From: Lachnospiraceae bacterium
Lineage (GTDB): Bacteria; Bacillota; Clostridia; Lachnospirales; Lachnospiraceae
Length of the DNA stretch: 34,190 nucleotides
Assembly (NCBI GenBank): GCA_011959105.1
Contig: BLLU01000210.1
Location: forward strand, 1 to 34,190
Reading direction: 5' to 3'
Positions 7,099 to 14,989 of the stretch are shown here, in pieces. The translations under genes were made by a program, and so were the position numbers. The stretch's first letter is position 1. Every line of letters begins with the position of its first letter. The notes under the pieces were generated by a model that was given only the letters and a program-made list of their open reading frames with translations, was not told the origin of the DNA and searched no databases.

Positions 7099-8127
7099 AT
7101 GCAGCCTATTAAAGTATTAGTCGTTGAGGACTCCATGGTGTTCCGGGAACTGCTGGTACAAAACCTGAACCGGGATCCTGCTATCCGGGTGGTGGCCACG
7201 GCGAGGGATCCTTATGAGGCCAGGGACGCCATTATCGCGCATAAGCCGGATGTGATGACCCTGGACGTGGAACTCCCCAGAATGAACGGCATCGAGTTTC
7301 TGCGCAAGCTGATGCCCCAGTATCCGCTCCCGGTGGTGGTGATCAGCGCCCTGAGCGACAAGGTGTTTGACGCGCTGAATGTGGGGGCGGTGGACTTTGT
7401 GGCAAAACCGGCGGTGTCTTCCAGGGAACAGCTCGAAGCGTTTATTCAGAACGAACTGCTGGTGAAGATCAAGATTGCGTCCACAGCCAACATCAGCCGG
7501 ATCAAACAGAAGGCCATGCAGCAGGAGCAGTCGGTGCTTCCTCCCAAGGGAGGCGATCTGGTGGTGGCCATCGGCGCTTCCACAGGCGGTACAGAGGCCA
7601 TTTTTTCCGTGGTGCAGAACTTCGGAACGGATATTCCCGGTGTGGTTATCGTGCAGCATATGCCGCCGGGGTTCACCAATATGTATGCCAAGAGACTGGA
7701 TAACCAATGTCGGGTGGTGGTGAAGGAGGCGGAGACCGGGGATCAGGTAAAACCCGGACATGTGCTGATCGCTCCCGGCGGAGACCGGCATATGCGCCTG
7801 GTAAAGGTAAACGGCGTTTACCAGGTGGAGTGTAAGGCGGGGCCCAAGGTGAACGGGCACTGTCCTTCCGTGGATGTGCTGTTCGACTCCGTGGCCAGAG
7901 TGGCCGGGCCCAAGGCATTGGGCATCATTCTCACGGGGATGGGAGGCGACGGTGCCAAGGGGCTGCTGGAAATGCGCAGAGCCGGGGCCAGGACCATCGG
8001 GCAGGACGAGTCTACCTGCGTGGTGTACGGAATGCCCAAGGTGGCCTACGACCTGGGGGCTGTGGAATACCAGGAAAAACTGCAGGATGTGGCCAAGAGG
8101 GCCTATGCGGTGCTGGGCAGGATGTAA
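7099..8127 (+). CDS. cheB: Chemoreceptor methylesterase/deamidase CheB
   Basis: 342 aa. A receiver domain (1-120) with Asp11, phospho-acceptor Asp56 (TLDVELPRMNG), SALSD and KPA, joined to a CheB methylesterase domain (about 155-342). Catalytic Ser in GASTGG, His in QHMPPGF and Asp in GMGGDGA are all present. It should demethylate or deamidate receptor glutamates when phosphorylated by CheA, opposing CheR. The start ATG 7099 follows GGGGGATAAGGG. It lies 11 bp behind cheR and 62 bp before cheY, all on one strand. Confidence 0.95.
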   Translation: MQPIKVLVVEDSMVFRELLVQNLNRDPAIRVVATARDPYEARDAIIAHKPDVMTLDVELPRMNGIEFLRKLMPQYPLPVVVISALSDKVFDALNVGAVDFVAKPAVSSREQLEAFIQNELLVKIKIASTANISRIKQKAMQQEQSVLPPKGGDLVVAIGASTGGTEAIFSVVQNFGTDIPGVVIVQHMPPGFTNMYAKRLDNQCRVVVKEAETGDQVKPGHVLIAPGGDRHMRLVKVNGVYQVECKAGPKVNGHCPSVDVLFDSVARVAGPKALGIILTGMGGDGAKGLLEMRRAGARTIGQDESTCVVYGMPKVAYDLGAVEYQEKLQDVAKRAYAVLGRM

Positions 8128-8189
8128 GGTCAAATACAAATTAACGCAATGCCGCGGGAAGATCTGCGGTGCGCGGGAAAGAGGGTAAT

Positions 8190-8582
8190 ATGAAAATTTT
8201 ATTGGCTGAGGACGATTTTGTCACAAGGAAGTTTATGGTGGGATTCCTGTCCAAGTACGGTGAGTGCGATGTTACCGTGGACGGCATGGAGGCCGTGGAT
8301 GCTTTCATGATGGCGCTGGAAGACGGAGAGCCTTATGATCTGGTATGTCTGGATATCATGATGCCCGTCATGGACGGCTATCAGGCGCTGATGGGCATCC
8401 GCAACCTGGAGAAGGACCGGGGGATTGCGGAGGATAAGAGGGCGAAGGTGATTATGACCACGGCGCTCAACGATGAGAAGAACGTAAAGATGGCCTTTGA
8501 ATTGGGATGTACCATCTATTCCGGCAAGCCCATTGACAAGGAGAGATTTGAGCAGGCCATGAAAAAGCTGGGCCTAATATAA
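8190..8582 (+). CDS. cheY: Single-domain response regulator, CheY-like
   Basis: 130 aa, a lone receiver domain. The acidic pocket is Asp8/Asp9, the phospho-acceptor Asp55 in CLDIMMPVMDG, followed by TTALND and SGKPI with the conserved Lys. It should be phosphorylated by CheA. In motile cells CheY binds the flagellar switch; here no motor gene is in view, so it may bind another partner or act as a phosphate sink. The loop between strands 2 and 3 is longer than in E. coli CheY (ALEDGEPYD), as in several non-flagellar CheY-like proteins. ATG 8190 has AAAGAGGG just upstream; the in-frame GTG at 8169 has none. Confidence 0.88.
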   Translation: MKILLAEDDFVTRKFMVGFLSKYGECDVTVDGMEAVDAFMMALEDGEPYDLVCLDIMMPVMDGYQALMGIRNLEKDRGIAEDKRAKVIMTTALNDEKNVKMAFELGCTIYSGKPIDKERFEQAMKKLGLI

Positions 8583-8613
8583 TCTGATAAAATTTTACAG
8601 GAAAGGAGAAAGT

Positions 8614-10752
8614 ATGGCTGAAGAATTTAACACAGAGGGAATGTTGGACATCTATCTGTTTGAGAACGAGCAGCTACTGGAGCAGTTGCAGGAAATGGTG
8701 CTGGACCAGAAGGATGCGGATTGCTTTGATCAGGACAGCATCAACGAAATATTCCGCACCATGCATACCATAAAGGGTTCTTCGGGCATCATGATGTTCG
8801 ACAACATCACTGCCATTGCCCATAAGCTGGAAGACGTTTTCTTTTATCTGAGAGAGTCCCATCCCGAGCATGTGCCGCACCTTAAACTGGTGGAGCATGT
8901 GTTGGAAGTGGCGGATTTCATTACCGAAGAGATGGATAAGATCCGCAACGGGAACACAGCCGATGGAAATCCGGAGAGCATTATCAAAGAGCTGGATGCT
9001 TTTCTGGAGGCCATCAAAAAAGGGGTGGGGGAGGATGCCCTGATGCCGGAGAACGTGCATGAGGAGCCCAAGCAGTTTTACATAGCCCCCGTGGCCACGG
9101 ATGCCAGCCGCTTTTACAAGGTGTATATCACTTTTTCCCCGGAGACGGTTATGGCCAATGTCCATGCCTACAAGGTGGTCTACGCAATGAAGGAGATTGC
9201 GGAAGATCTGCTCTACTCTCCGGAGGATATCATCTCCGATGAATCCAGCGGAGAGGCCATTTTGAAGGATGGCTTCAAGATTCTGCTCCAGGCCCAGTGC
9301 ACGGAGACTGAGATCCGGGATCTGATCGGCGTCGGGTATGACATTGAGAAGGTGGATGTCTACGAGTGTAAGGCGGAAGAATTTCTGCTGGGATTCGATT
9401 TCGGCGGGGATCATCCCCCTCAGATTGATCTGGAATCCAGCGTAGAGGCCATAGAGGCCAAGGCGGAGCAGGCGGCGGAGAAGAAGCAGGCAGAAAAGGC
9501 TCCCATGGCTCCCGGTGACTTTGTTATCCAGACCAAGGAACCCGGCCGGCCCAAGAAGCTGGCAAAGGATAAGCAGAAGGGGGCCAAGGATGCATTCATC
9601 AGTGTCAATGTGAATAAGATGGATCAGTTGATGGATCTCATCGGTGAACTGGTTATCGCGGAATCCGTGGTACTGCAGAATCCCGATCTGAAAGTTCCGG
9701 GCCTGAACCTTTCCAATTTCAACAAGGCGGCGGGGCAGATGTCCAAGATTTCCACGGATCTGCAGAATGTAATCATGTCCATGCGGATGATGCCTCTGAC
9801 CAATCTGTTCCAGAAGATGAACCGCATTGTGTTCGATGTCTCCCGGAAGCTGGGCAAGGACATTGACTTTGAGATGGTGGGCGAGCATACCGAGGTGGAT
9901 AAGAACATCATCGAGAATATTTCCGATCCTCTGATGCATCTGGTGCGTAACGCAGTGGACCATGGTATTGAGACCAATGAGGAACGCAAGGCCAGCGGCA
10001 AGGTCGACAAGGCGAAGGTAACTCTCTCCGCCAAGACGGAAGCCGGAAAAGTGTGGATTAGCGTCACCGATGACGGCAAGGGCCTGGATCGTGCCAAGAT
10101 TCTGGCCAAGGCCCGCAAGCAGGGCCTGCTGGACGAAGGCAAGCTGGACAGCGAGTACTCGGATAAGGAAGTGTTCAAGTTCATTACGCTGCCGGGATTC
10201 TCTACCAACGAGCAGGTGACGGAATATTCCGGGCGCGGCGTAGGCATGGATGTGGTGGTGCAGAACATCCAGTCCATCGGCGGCACTCTGGAGATCGAGA
10301 GCGAGGCGGGCCATGGCACCACCATGACGCTTAAGATTCCCCTCACGCTGGCCATCATAGACGGCATTGTGATGGAGACGGGTACCTCCTCCTTCGTGGT
10401 GGAGACCAGCGTTATCAAGCAGTTCGTCAGCGTCAGCGAGAACATGATGATACACGAGCCCAACGGCGACGAATATATTATGATCCGCGGAGAGTGCTTT
10501 CCCGTGCTGCGGCTGGGCGAATGGTACGGCCTGAAGGATTACCGCAAGTCGGTGGAAGAGGGTATGATGCTGATCTTCGAAGTGGAAGGGAAATCCATAT
10601 GCCTCTTCGTAGACAGACTGATCGGCGAACAGGAGATCGTGGTAAAACCCATCCCTTCTTATATCAAGAAAGTGAAAGGTTTGTCCGGCTGTACGCAGTT
10701 GGGTGACGGCAGCATCGCGCTGATCCTTGACCCAGTGGGATTGATAGAATAA
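8614..10752 (+). CDS. cheA: Chemosensory histidine kinase CheA
   Basis: 712 aa. P1 HPt domain with phospho-His51 (MHTIKGSSGIM); a P2-like response-regulator docking region around 165-270; a Lys/Ala-rich linker; P3 dimerisation (SVNVNKMDQLMDLIGELV); P4 ATPase with HLVRNAVDHGIE, DDGKGLD and GRGVGMDVV; and a C-terminal CheW-like P5. It should autophosphorylate in a receptor-CheW array and pass phosphate to CheY and CheB, possibly also to the receiver-HD-GYP proteins. ATG 8614 follows AGGAAAGGAGAAAGT. The order cheY-cheA-cheW-receptor with gaps of 31, 23 and 4 bp indicates one transcript. Confidence 0.96.
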   Translation: MAEEFNTEGMLDIYLFENEQLLEQLQEMVLDQKDADCFDQDSINEIFRTMHTIKGSSGIMMFDNITAIAHKLEDVFFYLRESHPEHVPHLKLVEHVLEVADFITEEMDKIRNGNTADGNPESIIKELDAFLEAIKKGVGEDALMPENVHEEPKQFYIAPVATDASRFYKVYITFSPETVMANVHAYKVVYAMKEIAEDLLYSPEDIISDESSGEAILKDGFKILLQAQCTETEIRDLIGVGYDIEKVDVYECKAEEFLLGFDFGGDHPPQIDLESSVEAIEAKAEQAAEKKQAEKAPMAPGDFVIQTKEPGRPKKLAKDKQKGAKDAFISVNVNKMDQLMDLIGELVIAESVVLQNPDLKVPGLNLSNFNKAAGQMSKISTDLQNVIMSMRMMPLTNLFQKMNRIVFDVSRKLGKDIDFEMVGEHTEVDKNIIENISDPLMHLVRNAVDHGIETNEERKASGKVDKAKVTLSAKTEAGKVWISVTDDGKGLDRAKILAKARKQGLLDEGKLDSEYSDKEVFKFITLPGFSTNEQVTEYSGRGVGMDVVVQNIQSIGGTLEIESEAGHGTTMTLKIPLTLAIIDGIVMETGTSSFVVETSVIKQFVSVSENMMIHEPNGDEYIMIRGECFPVLRLGEWYGLKDYRKSVEEGMMLIFEVEGKSICLFVDRLIGEQEIVVKPIPSYIKKVKGLSGCTQLGDGSIALILDPVGLIE

Positions 10753-10775
10753 ACGCATGAAAGGGAGGTAGCTGC

Positions 10776-11327
10776 ATGGATGTAATCAGTGAAGTAAACG
10801 GTCAGGCAGACAGCGGCCAGGTTGCCCATGACGAGCGCGACGCGCAAAAGGGCAAGTACATGACATTCAAGTCCGGAAACGAGTACTATGGCTTGAAAAT
10901 CCAGTACGTCAGCGAAATCATACAGTTCCAGGCGATCACGGCGATTCCGGAGACGGCGGATTATATCAAGGGTTTGATCAATCTGCGGGGCAAGATCATC
11001 CCGGTCATAGATATCAGTATTCGGTTTAAGCAGGAACCTGTGGAGTACAATGACAGGACCTGTATCATGGTGGTCAATGTGCAGAACACGCTGGTGGGCC
11101 TGATTATCGAAAAGATTGCCGAGGTGGTGGAGATCCGGGAGGAGAATATCCTGCCGCCCCCCAGCATCGCCAGGTCAGATAAGGCACAGAACAAATATGT
11201 ATATGGCATCGGAAAGGTAGGAGACTCTGTAAAGCTTCTGCTGGATCCCGAAAAGCTGTTAAACGATGAGGAAATGTCGGCTTTGGAGCAGGCAAACAGT
11301 CTGGAAGCAGAAGAGAGAGAGGTATAA
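10776..11327 (+). CDS. cheW: Chemosensory coupling protein CheW
   Basis: 183 aa. A CheW SH3-like double barrel from about residue 25 ([23 protein letters not shown]) through [17 protein letters not shown] sequence ([12 protein letters not shown]) to LLLDPEKLL. It couples receptor tips to CheA. The acidic N-terminal 25 and C-terminal 20 residues extend it beyond the usual ~150-165 aa. ATG 10776 has AAGGGAGG 5 nt upstream, an excellent site. It precedes the receptor gene by 4 bp, so the two are probably translationally coupled. Confidence 0.96.
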   Translation: MDVISEVNGQADSGQVAHDERDAQKGKYMTFKSGNEYYGLKIQYVSEIIQFQAITAIPETADYIKGLINLRGKIIPVIDISIRFKQEPVEYNDRTCIMVVNVQNTLVGLIIEKIAEVVEIREENILPPPSIARSDKAQNKYVYGIGKVGDSVKLLLDPEKLLNDEEMSALEQANSLEAEEREV

Positions 11328-11331
11328 CGCG

Positions 11332-12681
11332 ATGAAAAACATGAAATTTAAGACAAGATTAATCATTGGTTTTGTAATTCCCGTGGTACTGACGATTATC
11401 AATACATATTTCGCCATTTCCAGCACCAAGGGTATCCTGAATGCACCCGATCAGGACCGTTACTATGAAATCGCCGTAGTTTTTTACCTTTGCGTCGTGG
11501 CGGTAGCCATTGCCATCACCGTGCTCTATGGCCTGTCGGTGGTCAGGGTCATGAGGGTCTCTTTGGATCAGCTTTCTGATGCTGCCCAGAGGATCGCTCA
11601 GGGACATGTGGACATCGAGCTGGTCAAGCACAACAATGATGAGTTCGGCGACCTGATTGACGAGTACAAAAAGGTGGTTGACAACATTAAGTATCAGGCC
11701 GGGATTGCCGAGGAGGTTTCCAAGGGCAACCTTACTGTGATGGTGAATCCCAGGTCTGCGGATGACCTGCTGGGCCATTCCCTGAAAAAGCTGGTTGAGG
11801 ATAACAACCATGTTCTGAGCAGCATCAGCGATGCCGCCTACCAGGTGACCATCGGCTCTTCCCAGATGGCCAGCGCAAGCCAGTCCCTGGCACAGGGTTC
11901 CACGGAGCAGGCCAGCGCCATCCAGCAGATTACCGCATCCATCGACGAAGTGGTGGAAAAGACCGTACAGAATGCAGAGCAGGCCAATCAGGCGGCGGAA
12001 CTGGTGGAAAATGCCATCAAGGACGTGAAGCAGGGCAACAAGCGGATGCATGACATGATGACTGCCATGCAGGACATCAACAGATCCTCCGAGAGCATTT
12101 CCAAGATCATCAAGGTAATAGACGATATTGCGTTCCAGACCAACATTCTTGCTCTGAACGCTGCCGTAGAGGCGGCCCGGGCAGGCGAGGCAGGTAAAGG
12201 CTTTGCCGTGGTTGCGGAAGAAGTGAGAAGCCTGGCGGCCAAGAGTGCTGCTGCTGCGGCTGAGACTGCCGAACTGATCGAGGACTCCATCAGCAAGGTA
12301 AGCCAGGGCTCCCAGATTGCCGATGAGACGGCAAAGGCTCTGGAGACAATCACCAATGTGGTAAACCAGAGTGAAGTGCTGATCAACAACATTGCCCAGG
12401 CCTGCAACTATCAGGCTACCGGCGGCACCCAGATCAAGCAGGCTATTACCCAGGTATCCCAGGTGGTGCAGACCAACTCCGCTACCAGTGAGCAGTGCGC
12501 TTCCGCCAGCGAGGAACTTTCCAACCAGGCAGACCGGATGCGTGAGAAACTTTCCATTTACAACCTTGGAAACAGGAACACGGTGGCTTCTTCTTCAAGC
12601 AGTATTGGTTCCTTCACCGCTTCTCCCAGCGCCAATGAGCAGATCATTTCCCTGGACGGAGACGGTTTCGGAAAGTATTAA
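11332..12681 (+). CDS. Methyl-accepting chemoreceptor with almost no extracytoplasmic domain and tandem HAMP
   Basis: 449 aa. Two membrane helices (about 9-28 and 47-71) are separated by only some 20 residues, so there is no room for an external ligand-binding domain. Two HAMP-like units follow ([17 protein letters not shown] and [16 protein letters not shown]). Then comes a long signalling hairpin whose tip has the invariant [21 protein letters not shown]. By eye each hairpin arm is about 18 heptads. There is no C-terminal CheR-docking pentapeptide; the end is GDGFGKY. It probably senses membrane state, a cytosolic signal or a partner protein rather than an external solute. ATG 11332 lies 4 bp after cheW. 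It is the last gene before a terminator and the only receptor in the block. Confidence 0.92.
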   Translation: MKNMKFKTRLIIGFVIPVVLTIINTYFAISSTKGILNAPDQDRYYEIAVVFYLCVVAVAIAITVLYGLSVVRVMRVSLDQLSDAAQRIAQGHVDIELVKHNNDEFGDLIDEYKKVVDNIKYQAGIAEEVSKGNLTVMVNPRSADDLLGHSLKKLVEDNNHVLSSISDAAYQVTIGSSQMASASQSLAQGSTEQASAIQQITASIDEVVEKTVQNAEQANQAAELVENAIKDVKQGNKRMHDMMTAMQDINRSSESISKIIKVIDDIAFQTNILALNAAVEAARAGEAGKGFAVVAEEVRSLAAKSAAAAAETAELIEDSISKVSQGSQIADETAKALETITNVVNQSEVLINNIAQACNYQATGGTQIKQAITQVSQVVQTNSATSEQCASASEELSNQADRMREKLSIYNLGNRNTVASSSSSIGSFTASPSANEQIISLDGDGFGKY

Positions 12682-12703
12682 GCAGAATATTAATAATGAC
12701 AGG

Positions 12704-12737
12704 TCGGCTGTGTGGATCTTTTCACACAGCCGATTTT
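12704..12737 (+). terminator. Intrinsic terminator of the chemosensory block
   Basis: TCGGCTGTGTG (12704-12714), an 8-nt loop, then CACACAGCCGA (12723-12733) and TTTT. This 11-bp perfect stem just after the receptor stop ends the operon. Confidence 0.85.
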
Positions 12738-12822
12738 CGTGATGTGTTACATACGCTGAGAAAAAGATTCCCCTGGGGCTTCATATGTGCTATACTGATA
12801 GATAATTTGGAGGTCGGATCAA

Positions 12823-13953
12823 GTGGAAAACGGAATTACGAAGAGACAGTCTGCAATCCTGCAGGGCGCAGCCATATGGATGATGGTATACCACCACCTG
12901 TACTCCTTTGCGGTGGAATATGGTTCCCTGCTTCCCTTTATGCAGGTGGACACGGTACAGCGGATCGGATGGTTCTGCAAGCTGTGCGTGGGGATATTCG
13001 CTTTTGTCAGCGGCTATGGCATGTATTATGTGTTGGACAGACAGCCCAGGGAAGGATTTTGGGACAGGCTGCTGCGGGAATACCGCTGCGTGCTGGGACG
13101 GATTCTGAAGCTGTATGGGAAACTGTGGCTGGTGCTGTTGATCTATATGGGAATCCTGTTTGGTATATTGGGGCTGCCCTTTGACCCGGCGCAGCTTTTG
13201 GGGAATCTGACGGCTCTGAACCCTACCTACAACGGGGCCTGGTGGTATGTGGAGCAGTATGCCAAGATGCTGCTGGCGCTGCCGCTTTTGGATTTGCTGC
13301 TGACCCGTTTTACCCGGCCTGGAGAAGAGAAATGCAAGTGGATATTCTATCTGACGCTGGGACTGTTGGGGGGAGGCGCGGTGTTGGCCGGGCGGCTGTG
13401 GCTGCCGGGGCTGTGGACTCTGGCGGTGGCGGTAAAAGACGGGCTGCGGATCTCCTTTCTGCTGGTATTCGTGGCGGGATATCTCATCGCCCGCTATGGT
13501 CTTTGGCAGCGGGTGGACAAGGTATTGAGGCGCCGGGGCGGCTGGCTGCCTGTATGTCTGTCCGTGGCGCTGCTGGGCGCCGTCATAGCCCTGCGCACGA
13601 TGCTGGCAACGGATGCAGCCTATGCCAAGCTGGACTTTCTGTTTGCGCCGCTTTTTTCCTACGGGGTTCTGACTTTGCTCTCCCGGGTGCCGCCTCTGGG
13701 TGCGTTCCTGGCCTGGTGGGGAAAGCAGTCCACCTATATCTGGCTGGTGCATGGTTTTTTATATGGGTGGCTGTACTATTTGATCAGACCCCATGTACGG
13801 CTGGATATCTGGGTATATCTGGCGGTACTTCTGGCATCGGCGGTCGTATCCCTGCTGCTGCAGGCATTGACGGGTATTCCGGGCCGCCTTGTCCGCAGGC
13901 AGTCCCGGAAGGGGGACAAGAACCCGGGGAAGAGGGAAGGAATTCCCGAATAG
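12823..13953 (+). CDS. Acyltransferase family 3 integral membrane protein
   Basis: 376 aa, rich in hydrophobic helices (about ten). The N-terminal segment has the family-typical His pair in MMVYHHLYSF, and a Gly-rich FVSGYGMYYV follows. Family members such as OafA and WecH transfer acetyl or other acyl groups to cell-surface glycans; the substrate here cannot be told. Start GTG 12823 has GGAGG 9 nt upstream, and there is no better ATG. A TATACT at 12791-12796 may be its -10, but the -35 is poor. It follows the terminator of the chemosensory block and precedes a LacI gene by 31 bp, so the pair is probably one transcript. Confidence 0.85.
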   Translation: MENGITKRQSAILQGAAIWMMVYHHLYSFAVEYGSLLPFMQVDTVQRIGWFCKLCVGIFAFVSGYGMYYVLDRQPREGFWDRLLREYRCVLGRILKLYGKLWLVLLIYMGILFGILGLPFDPAQLLGNLTALNPTYNGAWWYVEQYAKMLLALPLLDLLLTRFTRPGEEKCKWIFYLTLGLLGGGAVLAGRLWLPGLWTLAVAVKDGLRISFLLVFVAGYLIARYGLWQRVDKVLRRRGGWLPVCLSVALLGAVIALRTMLATDAAYAKLDFLFAPLFSYGVLTLLSRVPPLGAFLAWWGKQSTYIWLVHGFLYGWLYYLIRPHVRLDIWVYLAVLLASAVVSLLLQALTGIPGRLVRRQSRKGDKNPGKREGIPE

Positions 13954-13984
13954 AAGAGCGAGATCAACAGCAAGGAGGCATTTC

Positions 13985-14980
13985 ATGGCGTCGATCAAGG
14001 AAGTGGCAGAAAGGGCGGGGGTGGCTATCTCCACCGTATCCAAGGTGCTGAATCATTATCCCAATATCAGTGAGGCAACCAGGCAGAAGGTGAATGAGGC
14101 CATTGCCGACCTGGGCTTCGTGCCCAATGCCGTAGCGGCGGCGCTTTCCTCCAAACAGGCGGGGCGCATCGCCCTGCTGATTCACCTGAATACCAACACC
14201 CAGGCCATAGATGAGATCAGTATGCAGTATCTGGCCGGCGCGCTCAAGAGTGCCAGAGAACATGCCCTGGATGTGGTGACGGTGTTTTTCTCCATGCTGG
14301 AGGGTATGGGGGTCGAGGAGGTGATCGGCTACTTCCGCTCCCAGAGTATCACCGGCATCATCATATACGGCATATCCAAACAGGACTATGTGCTGCAGGA
14401 ACTGGTGCGGCGGCAGGTTTTTCGGATTGTATTGGTGGATGTGCCGCTGATCAATGAAAGTACCTCCTGCGTCTGGATCGACCAGGCGGCGGCACAGTAT
14501 GCCGTGGCGGAGAAAACCATGCGGATGGACGCCATTCCCTACAAAAAGGTGCTCTATATCGCGGGGAAAAGCAGCGGCTATGTGACGGAGGAACGGATCA
14601 AAGGCATGAAACAATTCGCGGCAGACTACGGCCTGGAAATGATTGTCCGCAACGGTGAGTTCTCAGAGAAAAAAGCCAGGGAACTCACCGTGAAATATGC
14701 CCGGGACCAGGACATGGTGGTCTGTGCATCGGACCTGATGGCCATAGGGGCCATGCGGGCCCTGACGGACATGGATATCTTTCGTCCGGTGTGCGGCTTT
14801 GACGGGCTGACGCTGATGGGTTATGTGGGCCAGCAGATGAACACGGTGCGCCAGGACTTCGCCAGAATCGCCCAGGAGGCGGTGACGGAACTGGAGAACC
14901 TGATGAACGGCGGCGTCGGCCGGGAAGTGGTACTGGACTTCAAGCTGGTGCGGCTCAGATATGAGGATGTGATACGATAG
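13985..14980 (+). CDS. LacI/GalR family transcriptional regulator
   Basis: 331 aa. The N-terminal HTH is IKEVAERAGVAISTVSKVLN, then the hinge helix AAALSSKQAG and a periplasmic-binding-protein-like effector domain. LacI proteins bind palindromic operators as dimers and usually answer to a sugar. ATG 13985 has AGGAGG 6 nt upstream; an upstream in-frame extension from 13889 has no homology. It follows the acyltransferase by 31 bp and converges with helD with only 9 bp between the stops. No sugar gene is adjacent, so its regulon probably lies elsewhere or includes the acyltransferase. Confidence 0.92.
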   Translation: MASIKEVAERAGVAISTVSKVLNHYPNISEATRQKVNEAIADLGFVPNAVAAALSSKQAGRIALLIHLNTNTQAIDEISMQYLAGALKSAREHALDVVTVFFSMLEGMGVEEVIGYFRSQSITGIIIYGISKQDYVLQELVRRQVFRIVLVDVPLINESTSCVWIDQAAAQYAVAEKTMRMDAIPYKKVLYIAGKSSGYVTEERIKGMKQFAADYGLEMIVRNGEFSEKKARELTVKYARDQDMVVCASDLMAIGAMRALTDMDIFRPVCGFDGLTLMGYVGQQMNTVRQDFARIAQEAVTELENLMNGGVGREVVLDFKLVRLRYEDVIR

Positions 14981-14989
14981 CGCGTCATA

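Noticed and set aside
8674..10758. 694-codon minus-strand open frame opposite cheA
   Set aside because: The composition is that of a GC-rich gene read backwards (His/Leu/Gln-rich), and cheA is unambiguous.
13242..14051. Plus-strand open frame of 269 codons overlapping the acyltransferase and LacI genes
   Set aside because: It is Gly/Ala-rich frame-shadow sequence crossing two well-supported genes in another frame.
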